The position numbers and the translations under genes were made by a program. A stretch of 64,000 bases of DNA from Phytophthora colocasiae (lineage: Eukaryota; Oomycota; Peronosporomycetes; Peronosporales; Peronosporaceae). The notes under the pieces were generated by a model. That model made no database searches. It saw nothing but the letters and a program-made list of their open reading frames with translations, and was not told where the DNA came from. Position 1 is the stretch's first letter, and every line of letters begins with the position of its first letter. Of this stretch, positions 44,884 through 56,351 are shown in pieces. Location: positions 89,689 through 153,688 of the forward strand of contig JAGKQI010000018.1 in the NCBI GenBank assembly GCA_018806915.1, read 5' to 3'.

Positions 44884-46068
44884 ATGACCACCTCGGAGCG
44901 TCTTCTTCTATCGCTCGCTCTGGGCGCAATATTCGCTGTCTGTAGCTATTACTGCAGCCAATTAGTGCGTCTTGGACGTCCAAAAACTCTCGCAGCGTTG
45001 CAATTAGCTGCTGCGCCTCGTGTGCGGCTCTCGGAGCTGCAAAATTCCACTTACTGGGTCTCTCTGTGCGGAACAGTGTTTAACGTGGCTGGAGACCCGT
45101 TCTTCGACGCTAAACAGGCGGGAATCTATAGTTCTTGGGTCGGTCATGATGTTACGTACTTGTTACTGCAGCTGGGACTGTCACCGGAGGCTGCGGATGA
45201 CGCACAGGCAGTGGCCAGTTACTTGGATCGGGAATGGCCATTACATGTAGAAGCTCTTCAGAGCGACGAGGAAGACGCTAAACGCCGCTATGAACTGGTA
45301 CAGGAGTGGTTTATACGGTTACATTCACGCTACGACGTGGTTGCACAGCTCAGTGACCGATACGTGGGTGTTAAGTGGGATAAATTGAGGGAGGAACTGC
45401 TACCACGGGATTCGGGTGTGAATTCTGGTGGTAAATGTCCATTGGGATTCGGGAGGAAGACTGTGAGTCAAGTGGCTTCTTATACAGTAGAAGATATGGA
45501 GAAATTGCAGACGATCACGTTCCAAGGGAGACGTTATGACGTGACGAACTCGAGTTTATTCCAGTTAAATGGACAATTCGCTCACTTTATTGGGCATGAC
45601 GTCACTTACGCATTGGCTGTGCAGTCGACACGAGTAGAAGACTTGGATGTGATGCCTGAGAGAGCGTATACATTCGAGGAACAATTGCTGTTGGAGAGAT
45701 ACCGGAACTTCTTCGCCCAGGAGCTGGTGCTAGTGGAAGTAGATGAAGAGAAGAAGAGTGACAAAGCAGACGTGGTGGACGTGCATGAGATTCTGCAGGA
45801 AAGCAACAAAATGACTCTAGAGGATCTGGAAAAGGCTCTATTATGCGCGACTGCGGACCAAGTGAATGCAGTGTGTGCTCGTACGACGATGACTCCACTG
45901 CACAAGGCAGTGGAACAGGATCGACTGGATCTGGTGAAGGTGCTACTTCAAGCTGGAGCTGATATCGAGGCACGTGCAGCTCTATATGACAATGACACGC
46001 CGTTGGAAATGGCCCACCGTTTCCATTTTGATGATATCGCTACCCTTCTCGCATCAGCTGGTAAGTAA
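44884..46068 (+). CDS. Membrane-anchored double cytochrome-b5-like protein with ankyrin repeats
   Basis: The protein has 394 residues in a single exon. A hydrophobic N-terminal helix (LLLSLALGAIFAVCSYYCSQLV) anchors it. Two divergent cytochrome-b5-like heme/steroid-binding (MAPR-type) folds follow: STYWVSLCGTVFNVAGDPFFDAKQAGIY with VGHDVTYLLLQLGL, and TFQGRRYDVTNSSLFQLNGQF with IGHDVTYALAV. The C-terminal 80 residues contain about two ankyrin repeats (TPLHKAVEQDRLDLVKVLLQAGADIEARA). MAPR proteins bind heme or sterols at membranes. Whether these domains bind a ligand is unclear, because the match to the core motif is partial. The fusion is unusual. Confidence 0.7.
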   Translation: MTTSERLLLSLALGAIFAVCSYYCSQLVRLGRPKTLAALQLAAAPRVRLSELQNSTYWVSLCGTVFNVAGDPFFDAKQAGIYSSWVGHDVTYLLLQLGLSPEAADDAQAVASYLDREWPLHVEALQSDEEDAKRRYELVQEWFIRLHSRYDVVAQLSDRYVGVKWDKLREELLPRDSGVNSGGKCPLGFGRKTVSQVASYTVEDMEKLQTITFQGRRYDVTNSSLFQLNGQFAHFIGHDVTYALAVQSTRVEDLDVMPERAYTFEEQLLLERYRNFFAQELVLVEVDEEKKSDKADVVDVHEILQESNKMTLEDLEKALLCATADQVNAVCARTTMTPLHKAVEQDRLDLVKVLLQAGADIEARAALYDNDTPLEMAHRFHFDDIATLLASAGK

Positions 46069-46164
46069 TGAATTGGAATTGTTTTTTTTACGAGCGTTAT
46101 GCATTATACTGTCCTTAGATACCTCGAATCCTCTGTTTGTTATCATTTAACTGGAAGACCCGAT

Positions 46165-48887
46165 TCAAGTTGAGCCAAGAGTTGGTGTTGAGGCTCCGTT
46201 TCGAACCTTGTCGGGCGGCGGAACGAGTGGATCACGCGACATCCCTCGAGCTTCTTGTACGAGGTGGAACCGGTGACGAAGGAAGGCCATTTCCAGCTCG
46301 CCACGAAGCATTTCAGCGGGATAATCTTCATGAACAGTAGCCCACGTCCCCACCAGAGCCATAAAGATCCGTGAATCCAGGAAATCCGGCACCACGACGT
46401 TGCGCATGTGGTCGTAGCACTCGTTCTCGACCTCATCGAATGATGTCCGACACGCCACTTCCAGTTGAGCCTCCACGCGCTTTTGTAGTGCCGGAGCGAG
46501 CGGAATTGAAGATCTCGGATTGTTTGGATTTAGATATTTGTCGTAGATTTTCTTGGCCGAGCGCAGGACGATCTGGTAGCTTGGAAGTCTCCGGTAGTGC
46601 TCGATCTCCTCCCACAACATGAGATTCTCCGAACAATGCTGAAAATCCAAGAACTTCCGGAACGCCTGCATACAGCCTGGATACGTCAAGAAGACGTCCA
46701 AGTGGCATAATTCGAGCTTCCCGACTTTAGCTGCTTGGTCGACATTAGCCAAATGGGCGTCAGCAGGTGTGGATTTACTGTCCCGACGCAGTTCCTTGTA
46801 GTAATTGGACTTGACGAAGCGTGGGAGAGAATCCTGGAGCATTCCGTTGCGTACACGATTAGCGATTTTCTTGAACATGTCGACGCTCGGGTTGGACAAT
46901 TTCACGTAGATTTCATCTCGCATGGTGGTGCTCATATCCACCTGGAGACGGGCGCTGGGCATCATGTACTTGCGGTAGATTTTCTTGGCCGAATGCTGGA
47001 GGAACTCGATACCCGGGAGGAGTTTAAAATCCTCCACTTCTTCGCAGAAGGCGAGCAAGGACTCGAGTCCTCGTCGTGTCATGAAGAGCTTGAAGTACTT
47101 CTTAGCGAACGGATCTCCCAGTAGTAGTGAAAGCTGTTGTTCAGGTGTGAGGGACTGCTCCTCCTCCAACTTCTGGATGGATTTACGTCGAGCTGCGCCT
47201 TGAATTGACTCGGCGAAGGAAATGGGGATCAGTTTCTCCACTGGATAATGCATCGCAGTATCAATCAGCTGGAACTCGCTGGCTGCGTCTAGTTTCTGGT
47301 GAATGGCTTCACTCTCTTCGAAGTGGTGGCCTCGTCGATGAAGCTGTTTCGTATCGGGTTTCACGTCCTTCGAATGTTCAAGATATTCCTGCGAGCGACA
47401 GAAACCCGGCCAGATTTCTTCACTGATGCGTTCAAACACGCTGACTTGGATCTCGTAGAAGAGCTTGGGCACCAGTGCACCTTTGTTTTCCACGACGTCC
47501 TGGATCTCCTTCAGCGCTCCGTTGTCGTCCAGTCCAGTAATGAAGCTCTTGGAGGACGGCGAACAGTATCGATCGTAAATTCTCCGTGTCTTGTTCACTA
47601 CGAACGACAAGTTCGGGAGGCGCTTACAATCTTCAACTTCCAAGTAGAACAGCAAGTTCTCCAACGCCAGAGCTTCCATACAGAAGGTCTTGAGGAAGCG
47701 CAACTTGGCTGGGTGGGCTAAAATCCCCAAAAGCGAATAATCCTCCGCTTCTTCCGTGCCTTCCGTGATATTTGCAGCCACTGTACCTGTCGCTGAAGCG
47801 ATTTCTAACGGAGTTTGAGGCGCAGAACTATTCGTAGCTGCTACTGTGTTCGGAATGACTGGAGCGCAGAAATCCTGCATCTTCCGGAACAATTTACTCT
47901 CTCGAAACCTCGGATAAACGGATTTTTCCAGCGCGATATAGCAAATCTGCTGAGCAGCCGAGTAAATCCCCGCCGAGATATTATCCCCTTCTAAAGCTTT
48001 CTGGATATCCAAGAGCATCTGAGCCGTCACACACACGGGTGAAGGCGCGTCAGGAGACAGGAATTTGTCGTAAATCTTACGCAATCGACGATGCGTGTAC
48101 GAATGTGACGGAAGATGCTGTAACTCGTCGATTTCCACCCAGAAACGCAGCATATCCCCTCCATGTGGCACTTTATTCGCTTCCGCGTACCTTTGGATCA
48201 TCTTGAGCGTCGCGGGTCTTGTCAGGACGTCGGTAGTAAACACTGGTGCAAGGTTCTGGACCAAATCAGAGTGCAGCTCTGGAACTGCCAACTGCTCGAC
48301 CAAACCCTTTTTCAGCTGCAGCTGGATGGTGTTCGCTCCCAGTTATTTCGTCCACATGGACAACTCCTTCGTCTTGGATAGGATGCGGATCTTCAGCTGC
48401 AGCCTTGGGAGACACAATGGTAGATTCAATGACTTCATCCTTGCTTTCGAATGCTGTTGTGACTGCAGCTAACGTAGCAGCGTCTAATAGTGAACTTGAT
48501 CTTGTATGGAGATCTCCAGATAGAGAAGGAGCCTACCAGTAAGAAATAGTAAGTTATGAGCCTGGAATTATCCAGAGAGATCATCCTTACCGAGTCGAAT
48601 TTTTTAGCTTCTGACGCACTGATCTGCTGAATTTCTGTCGCTTGAGGTGGAGAAGATTCAGGTTTCGTTGGAGATTCTAAACGATTGGCAACGAGATACC
48701 GAAGGCTTTTGAAGATTTGTTCTTTAGAATCACCCGCAGCAAGTCGACGATCATATTCATCCTTCGTCTGTAGTGAAAAGTTAGAGGAAAAACATTCATA
48801 CAAGAAGAAAGTAACGTGTATCGTTAGACGAACCTCTCGGAATATCACCGACGCGTCTGGGTCATTCACAGACGCAGCAGCTCCCAT
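46165..48887 (-). CDS. Protein with four RGS domains, probably N-myristoylated
   Basis: Exons are 48887-48834, 48767-48591 and 48532-46165. The protein begins MGAAASVNDP, a strong N-myristoylation context. Four successive RGS-type helical domains follow, each with the pattern LENLLFYLEVEDCKRLP ... KKIYDKYL ... PRFxxSxxY: about residues 165-280, 355-470, 560-670 and 700-810 of the joined product. RGS domains accelerate GTP hydrolysis by G-alpha subunits or serve as binding modules. One extra A in an AAAAA run near 48316 breaks the frame within exon 3; it lies in a linker and is probably an error. The gene is convergent with the cytochrome-b5-like gene, 96 bp apart. Confidence 0.85.
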
Positions 48888-49144
48888 ACCAACGGGTCAC
48901 GAGTGAAAAAGATCGATCTCGTCGATTTCTGTCGCTGCGAAGCTGAAGTCGAAGTTAAACCACTGCACTTGAGTCGGAACTAATTACAGCACGACAAGAC
49001 TCCTGCTTGGAGCAAAGGAGTTGCCCTATAGATAGAGAACATCAAGCTGCAACACACACAACACGTACTGCACTAAAAATGGACCCTTCCTCATTCCAAA
49101 CCAAAAAAAATGGCCTCAATGCTACTTCAACGAAGTTTTAGCAA

Positions 49145-50320
49145 CTAAGCGCGAAGACGTAGTGCTACTTTACTTCCCGGGGAGTTTGTTGGCAGAAGTG
49201 AGCTCGAGTTGGATGCCAGTAACGTATTAATGGCATCACCAAGCAGCAAGCCTTGATCACTTTTGTAGCTCGTGAAATTCTTGTCCATCAGAAAAACGTG
49301 GTGGTCGCCGTCAACGAAGAAACTGGTAACGTGTGGGCTGACGGTTTGATACGCATCCAAGATAGCTGACATTTTCCTGTAGAGATCTTCGTCCGACATT
49401 AAATTCGGGAATGGGTAGTATTTCTGAACGGTGTCCCCTTTACTGTTAATAAACAGCCATTTCCCCTCTGGTTTGTCGCGAATCAGTGCTTCGATCAGTT
49501 CAATTATCGTCGCATTCTTCGTGCTACAGACTGCGGCGATCTCTGGAGAAAAGGTCTGTCCATTCTCACAACCGCCAAAGTAATCCACCAACTCTGGTGC
49601 CGATTGACTCTCAGGCAAAACGCCAACGTAGCTGTCCGCCATAACCGAGAACTGCGTCCCTTGGCCTCGACATCCCACATGTCGGCGATACGAGCACCTA
49701 AACAACTGTGCCCCAATGAACCAGCACTAGCACCGCTCACTACTAAGTTGTCAACTTTGGGTAAATTCTCGAATGCCCAATCCAGTGCTGCCTTGGAGTT
49801 GTTGTATCCATTCATGTGCATCGAAAAATTCTTTCCAAGACACTGCGGATTGCCTAATTGTTGCTCAATACCGCTCTCGAATGGGGGGAGGATTCTGTTC
49901 CCAACGTGAATGTCGCCCGTGCAGTATGGTACGAATACCACGTTCCAGTCTTTGAACATGTTGTCCACCATGAATCTGTCGATAACTCCAGCCCCTCGCA
50001 CAGTAGCAACTGTAGTAAACAGTGCGTTTTCAGCTAAAGAACACTCCAAACCGAAGGCGCAAGTGTTGTTGTCTACGCAGCCTCCTCCACCTTGAAAGAA
50101 CAGCAAAAGCTTCGACTTGTCGTGGTTCGTGTTCGGGAAAACCTGGAAGAAATACGTCGAGTTCGTCGTGAAATTGGTCACGGGATCTTGATAATCGTCG
50201 AAAGCGCAGCGAGTATTACCCCCTGGGTAAACGAGTACGCTTCCATCATCAGAAAGCGACGAAAAGCTCTCAACGGCGCAGGTTTCGGAATCGCCGCAGT
50301 CAAAAGACGGAATGAACTAC
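49145..50320 (-). CDS. Pectin acetylesterase/Notum-like hydrolase, 5' end unclear
   Basis: This alpha/beta hydrolase family removes acetyl groups from pectin. The oxyanion motif reads LLLFFQGGGGCVDNNTC, the nucleophile elbow VVSGASAGSLG, and the catalytic His FVDGDHHVFL near 49290; a downstream MADSYVG supplies the expected Asp region. The frame changes near 49655 after a GGG run. The N-terminus is readable in a different frame back to FDCGDSETCAV at about 50310, preceded by a plausible TAG acceptor, so at least one upstream exon with the signal peptide is missing or degraded. The role would be plant cell-wall attack. Whether it is functional is open. Confidence 0.75.
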
Positions 50321-50558
50321 CGATTGTCCACAGCCGGTTACCAGTGTGACGACAACAGTGCTGGATAGTCACGCTCGTAACCCAGTGCTTGAGTGTTAGG
50401 CTAGCACTGCAGGCACATCCGAAAGTGTTCCTGCAGGATGCAGATGTTGGCAATACGATATTGCGAGATGTATCGGATGCCGGTATGTTTGTTTACGTGA
50501 CGGCAAGACACCACAATATGCTCTGCCATCACGTGCCCTGAATTTACGCCGATTACAT

Positions 50559-50620
50559 GTAGTATTCTCCCAGAATGAGTATACTGTTCGAATACTTATA
50601 CCTTTCGTTGAGAATACTAC
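50559..50620. repeat. 11-bp inverted repeat
   Basis: GTAGTATTCTC at 50559-50569 and GAGAATACTAC at 50610-50620 are perfect reverse complements with a 40-bp AT-rich spacer. The meaning is unknown; no other structure was seen between 50,320 and 50,720. Confidence 0.6.
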
Positions 50621-50725
50621 GACACGTGATTCGACTACTACATAGACAGAGTCTGTGTTAAGTAGTTTAACTCTGACTGCCGCACTACCGACTTCCTTGG
50701 TATAGTTTCTTCATACCACAACCAT

Positions 50726-52845
50726 TCACGCCTTTGCGTAAGCCAGGACGTAGTTTCCGTAGAACGTATAAATCGCCGAGCTCCTGTGCACATTCTCCAC
50801 ATGCAGTAGCTTATGGATTTGCGTCGGGTGCACTCTAGCAGTTTTCCAAAGCGCAAACAATTCCTTCTCCAAGTTGTTGGCCATAACCTTCGTACTTTGA
50901 ACCTTCCCAGCCGCAATAAGCACCTTCGCCAGATCTTCATCTCCATAAATCCCCTCAATAATGTGATCGTATCACCCCTTGAAGGAAGAATCACCCTTCT
51001 TCAAAAGCAACGTAGATTCGTCCACACAGTGTACAGTGGACTCTCCAACACCTTCTTCCCCGTACTACCCAGGTTAAGCGACTTAAACACTTTCGCTGGG
51101 TGGGTTGGTTTAATTCCGACCGAAAACCACTCCCTCAGCATCTCCGATTGCATCCGTTTCCCCATCTTCGCTGTCTTGGGCGATTGACTAGCCTTGAGGA
51201 ACAGCTTAACCAGCGTTTCATCACTGTAGTATGTCCTCAACGTTGCCAGTATCGTCAACTTTGTACCAGGGTTGAGTTTCCGGAACTCATCCGTGTACTT
51301 GACCCAAGCGGTGAAGAGCTGGTTGTACATTAAGTCGGAGCCTAAGACATTAAGTTTTAACATCTTGAAAATGTCTCCTGGTCGCCTGCGTGCCTCGAGC
51401 CAGAATTGCGATTGTTCACCTTGGATCCGTACTGCCAGACTCGTTAAACCAGGATCTTGCTTGGCCACTACCAGCATTTGAGCCAGAGTAGCTTCACTAT
51501 ATCGTGTCTGCAACGTCGAGAACAGTGTCGTCTTGCTGTTCGGATTGGCCTTGTTGAATTTATCCAGATAAACCACCCACGTGTTCAACTGAGGCTGGTC
51601 GAACAGCTTCGTCTTGACTGTGTTAAGCTTCAGTGACACGAAAATATCGTCGGGGATTTTCCCAGCATCCAACCAGAGCTTCATCTGCTCAGTTTGGACA
51701 CTGGTAGCAATCGTGTGGTACGTCGGCACCTTCTTGGCTGCTTCGATCATCGTGGATACCGCTTCATCACCGAAACGAGCAGTAAGAACTGCGATTAAAC
51801 TCAATTGTTGAGTCGGATTCTGCTGGTTGAAGACCTTGATGTACGTGGCCCAAGCACTTAATAACGAGCCATTTAGGACATCATCAGCTGCGTTGCCAAG
51901 TGTAAGCAGGCGGAACGTGTCGTCAGTGATTAAACCCTTCTTGACCCATTCCTGCAGCATTCCCGTCTTGAATCTCGGGTCCACCTTGTTAAACAAGGTT
52001 ACATATTTCGTCCAAATAGGCGAAAGTGAGCTTTGGGAGGTCGTACTCATCTTAAGCAGACGTAGAACATCCGTGGGGCTCTTCATGCTGTTAAACCACG
52101 ACCGTAACAGCTCCGTTTCCACTCGTTTCGCAGCTTCCGAGGTTTTCGTCGATTTCGAGGCCACAATGATCATTTTCGCCAACGTTTCGTCACTGTAATG
52201 CTTCCTCAACGTCGAAATGGCAGAAAACTCGGCCCCAGTGTTCTTCAAAGTGAAGTCATCCATGTATTTCAGCCACGTATTCACCGGAGGTTGATCAAAC
52301 AGCAACGACTTAGCCAAATTGAGTTTCAACAAGTCGAAAATGTCATCCGGATTCTTCCCTAATGCCACCCAGTTGGCAATTTGCTTGGCTTGGAGTTTAT
52401 CCGCCATTGCGGAGGTTTTGCTGGATCTCTTGGCTGTTTCAATCATCGTAGAAAGAGCTTCATCTCCGAATCGAGCAGTAAGAGTCTTGATCATATTCAT
52501 CTTCTCGGTCGGATTCTCCTTGTTAAAAACCTTAACGTAGCTGAACCAAGCGTTCAAAAGCGAACTGCTCAGTAAGTCATCAGCTTTGTTACCAAGGGAG
52601 AGTAAACCCACAGCTTCATCGGAGATTAACCCCTTTTTCAGCCACCCCTGGAGCATTTCAACGCTGGGAGCGCTAATTGCTCTCTCTTCACTGTTCACAT
52701 GAGACCTCAGGAATCTCTTAGTGTCGAGCCAGTTATCATTAACGAATGCCAAATCCTGGACATTGGAAGTGGTTAACTGCCTTGATGAAGCAGCTTCAGT
52801 TACCAGTACGACAACAGCCAACAGTAGGAAACTGGGGACACGCAT
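50726..52845 (-). CDS. LWY-repeat RxLR effector A, break near 3' end
   Basis: ATG 52845 opens a signal peptide (MRVPSFLLLAVVVLVTEA). RFLR is followed by SEER. About seven tandem LWY helical modules of roughly 90 residues follow, each with the pattern DDIFxLLKL ... WLKYMDDF ... LTARFGDEALSTMI ... QIxxW. The architecture resembles Phytophthora PSR2 and other LWY effectors, some of which bind host PP2A. The main frame ends at 51001. Sequence of the last module (LIAAGKVQSTKVMANNLEKELFALW) continues in other frames down to 50726, so the final module is broken or misassembled. A MLQxWxKKGLIxD segment occurs twice, 270 residues apart, showing an internal duplication. Confidence 0.85.
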
Positions 52846-53273
52846 TTCCCTCCCTAAAGTTTGACTGGGGAGTACATAGAGAGAAGAGAAAAATGGCACT
52901 CAATATGAAGTCGACCATCTATCCGATGTGGTACGGTTTACAGATTGCCATTTGCGAGCGTTCGTGACACGAAAACGAGCCTAGGATAAACCAATTGATG
53001 GGACCTCCCTCCGGTTTTCAACAAGAAAACACTAGGAAGCTTACTGTACATGTACCAAATGGCCACCTTCATGACATCAAGTAACCTGCTTAATTCGAGC
53101 TTCTTCGTCCGCTTAACACCTTTCGAAGTGCTCAAGGTTTAGAATGTCATCCCAATATACAGTTACCTAAGTACTTGGTTCATGTCGTCCCATATGTGAA
53201 TTTTCACCATCCAGTGATAAGCCAACAGCTTTAGTTGGGTCATGCCAATGCTGGAGGCTGCTAAAGAGCAATT

Positions 53274-54700
53274 ATGCATGTATATCACGCCATTCTAGTG
53301 GTAACAGCACTCCTAGCGACTATCAGTGACGTAGTGGAAGCCCAGACAAAGTTACCCGTTCAATCTCCCGTTCACGAAATTCCAGAAACCTCCATCTATC
53401 GATTTCTAAAGACTCGCAACTCGGAGGAAGATGAAGCGAGGAGTTGGCAGTAAGTCCAGTATCCACTTCGAAGGTTTAAAAGTGTCTACCGACGACGTCT
53501 TCAAGCTGCTCCAACTGGATAATGCGGCTGAAAATCTCCTGTCGAATCCGCTTTTGAGTGCCTGGTTGAGTTACATGAAACGCTTTAACCTGCAAAACCC
53601 CAGTCGAAAGACAAGTTTGTTCACTACGTTGCTAGCTCACTATGGAGACGACGGTTTAGCCAAGATCATTGAAGCTTCCAAGCACGTAACGAGGACGAAA
53701 ACCTTGGCTAAACGTCTGCAGAGTGAGCAGATCCAGCGTTGGTTAGCTCAAAACTGTCGCCGGACGAAGTTTTTGTGCTCTTGAAGCTGGATAAAGCGGG
53801 GATCAATTGTTCTCGCAGTCTCAAGTTCTAACGTGAGTCAAGTATTTGGATGATTACAATGAAGAGTTCAAGAAATCTACCACGATCTTCTCCTTCCTGA
53901 ACCCTAAGTACGAGGAAGAAACATTGGTACAAATGCTAATTGCAGCGGAAAAAGCACCAAACACCAAGAAAATCGCAGTAGCAGCTCAAGCTGAGCAGAC
54001 GAAACTGTGGCTGAACGAGATGAAAACGCCTGACGACGTTTTTACGTTGTTAAAACTCAAGGAAGAACAAAGCGCGCTCTTTAGCAGTCCATTATTTCCC
54101 GCTTGGTTGAAATATTTGGATGAATTCAATCTGCTGGACCCAGAAGCAAAAGCAGTTTTGCCATTCACGACCTTGAAGAAACACTACGAAGTTGAAGCCT
54201 GGCAAAGATGATTCTGTCTGCGAGTAAAGATCCAAAGACGTCAGATCTCGCGAAAAGCTCCACTCGGAGCAATTGAGGGAATGGTACAGCAGTTTAAAGC
54301 TCCCGGAACTCCTTTTCAAGGCTTTGAAACTGGATAAAACGGAGTCAAAACTGTTTGGGCGGCCCCTTTTCACGGTTTGGAAAGAATACGTCGAGTTTAT
54401 CAAGCTGATGGACCCAACGATCAAGAGTAACCTCCTGACACAGTTGATAAAAATTTACGGAGAGAAGAAACTGGTGAAAATTCTTGTAACAGCGGAAAAA
54501 GTCCCTAAGACGAAGAAAATAGCCACGGAACTGCAGGAGCTGCAGATAAATCGATGGTTGGACGAGAAGAAAGCACCAAAGACGGTTTATTCTCTGTTAC
54601 GCGTGGAGGGAACACTTGAAATGATCCTAGCCGAGTATTTTATGAAAAATACATCGAGGCTTATGTACGACGTGATACAATCAAGACATAGCGTACGCCT
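53274..54700 (+). pseudogene. LWY-repeat RxLR effector B, decayed
   Basis: ATG 53274 begins a signal-peptide-like stretch followed by YRFLK and SEED, a degenerate RxLR-EER region. The frame then stops at 53451. LWY modules continue in other frames: 53455-53760, 53846-54200 and 54273-54660, each with the VFxLLKLD ... AWLxYMxxF ... QIxRWL signature. At least four frame breaks are needed. The end mirrors the C-terminus of effector D (LLRVEG...). It is tail-to-tail with locus C. Confidence 0.8.
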
Positions 54701-56063
54701 TGACATATTCAATATAAAGCAGCCGGTTGGGATCGTTTGGGCCTACTTTTATCCAGTCGGAGCAGCGAGTAAATATCCATCGGGTCTCTCTCAGCTTTCA
54801 CCCAAACTTTAAGCAATTCGTCCTGTATCTCCTTCTGCAATTGACTTCGTACTCGGTTCCTTGTTGGCTGCTCGAAGTACTTTGAGGTAGGTTCCCTCTC
54901 CATATACTGTCAATAGGTTTGCAAGCAATCCTACTTTGTATTCAGGTTCTGCCGCTCCGAAGGTACGTTGCGTATTTAGTCCAAACACTGTAAAGAGGGT
55001 TCTCAAACGCTTTCAGGCCCGATTGATACAGATTGAGAGACTTGAATACGTCTTTAGGGGACTTTTCGTGGATGTACCAGTTCCGAAATTGCTCCATCAC
55101 CAATCGCATGGCCATTGTCGCCATGCTTTGAGAATTCATTGCTTCTAGAATCATTCTTGATAGAATTTCATCATCGTAAAACTTGGTTAACGTAGCAATT
55201 GCCGTCAGTTTTGTCCCATAGTAAAGTTTGCGGAACTCGTCCGTGTACTGGATCCAAGCAGTAAACAATGGGCTTTCGAGAATGAAAGACCCTTCTTGAT
55301 TCAGCTTCAGCAGATTGAAAACGTATTCTGGTTCCTTCATGGACATCAACCACAGCTTGGTCTGTACAGCTTGGAATCGTGTTGCCAGGTCTTGTGTACT
55401 CTGAAATTTCTTCGCATTTATCAGTAGTTGAACAAGTCTTTATTCTCTATTTCGACTGTGAAGAGTAGAGAACAAAGCTGCCTCCTTGTTTGTGTCAGTC
55501 TTGTAAAAACCTTCGACGTATTTCACCCACGTTTGGATCTGAGGTTGTAAGAAGACATCTGTCTCCCGCTTGATCGAGTTTTAGTAGGGAAAACACTTTA
55601 TCCGTCGATTTCTCTTGAGCCAACCAACGCTGAATCTGCTCAGTCTGAAGACGTTTAGCTATCGTAGCAGTACTCGGTACTTGTTTCGCTGCTTCGACAA
55701 TCTTCGCCAGCCCGTCGTCGCCATAATGAGCAGTGAGTGTAGCCACCAAACTCGTCTTCTTGGTCGGATTCTTCTCGTTAAAAGCCTTCATGTACGTGAT
55801 CCATTCGCGTAACTTCGGGTTGGCCAAGAGATTCCCCAGCTGCATTGTCAAGTGACAACAGTTTAAAGACATCATCAGCGGAATGTCCTGCCTTGAGCCA
55901 GTCATCGGACTGTAAAAGTGTTTCGACAGAGGAAGTACTGATACCTCTCTCTTCATTCCATTTACTTCCGGTGAAGTCTAGGGCGTTCTGGCTGTTTAAG
56001 CCACAGTCAGCAATTGCAACTAGTGTAGTAGCAACCAGCAGCACTAGCCAGTGGCCACCGCAT
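54700..56063 (-). pseudogene. LWY-repeat effector C, decayed
   Basis: ATG 56063 lies one base out of frame with a clear signal-peptide sequence (LVLLVATTLVAIADC) and a GSKWNEER segment in place of RxLR-dEER. LWY modules follow in three or more frames at 55495-55956, 55010-55349 and 54709-55006 (for example DKVFSLLKLDQAG, TAWIQYTDEFRKLY and WYIHEKSPKDVFKSLNLY). Multiple frame changes make it non-functional as read. The nearest relative in the window is effector D. Confidence 0.8.
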
Positions 56064-56351
56064 AGTTCTGCGGAGTGGAAAGGAATTTTCCAAGTGGTGG
56101 TATCACGAAACTTGAGATGTGCGGGTGGTAAATTAGTCGCAACCGGACATGTACACCGGATCTACCGAACGATGCAAAGCCGCTGTCGTGTTATCTCTTG
56201 ATGGTGAGAACAAGAGGATTCCATGTCATGTTGTCCATGTCATGGAAGTGTTTAACACGATAGCATTAGATGATTTCGTTTCCATTCAACAATGTACTTT
56301 GGTCGTTGATTCCTTGTAGGTTAAAAGCGATCTGTTGTCTACAATCTCAAG

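Noticed and set aside
52846..53273. 65-codon frame between LWY loci A and B
   Set aside because: Low-complexity similarity only; no signal peptide or LWY pattern. The region is treated as the intergenic and promoter zone of the two loci.
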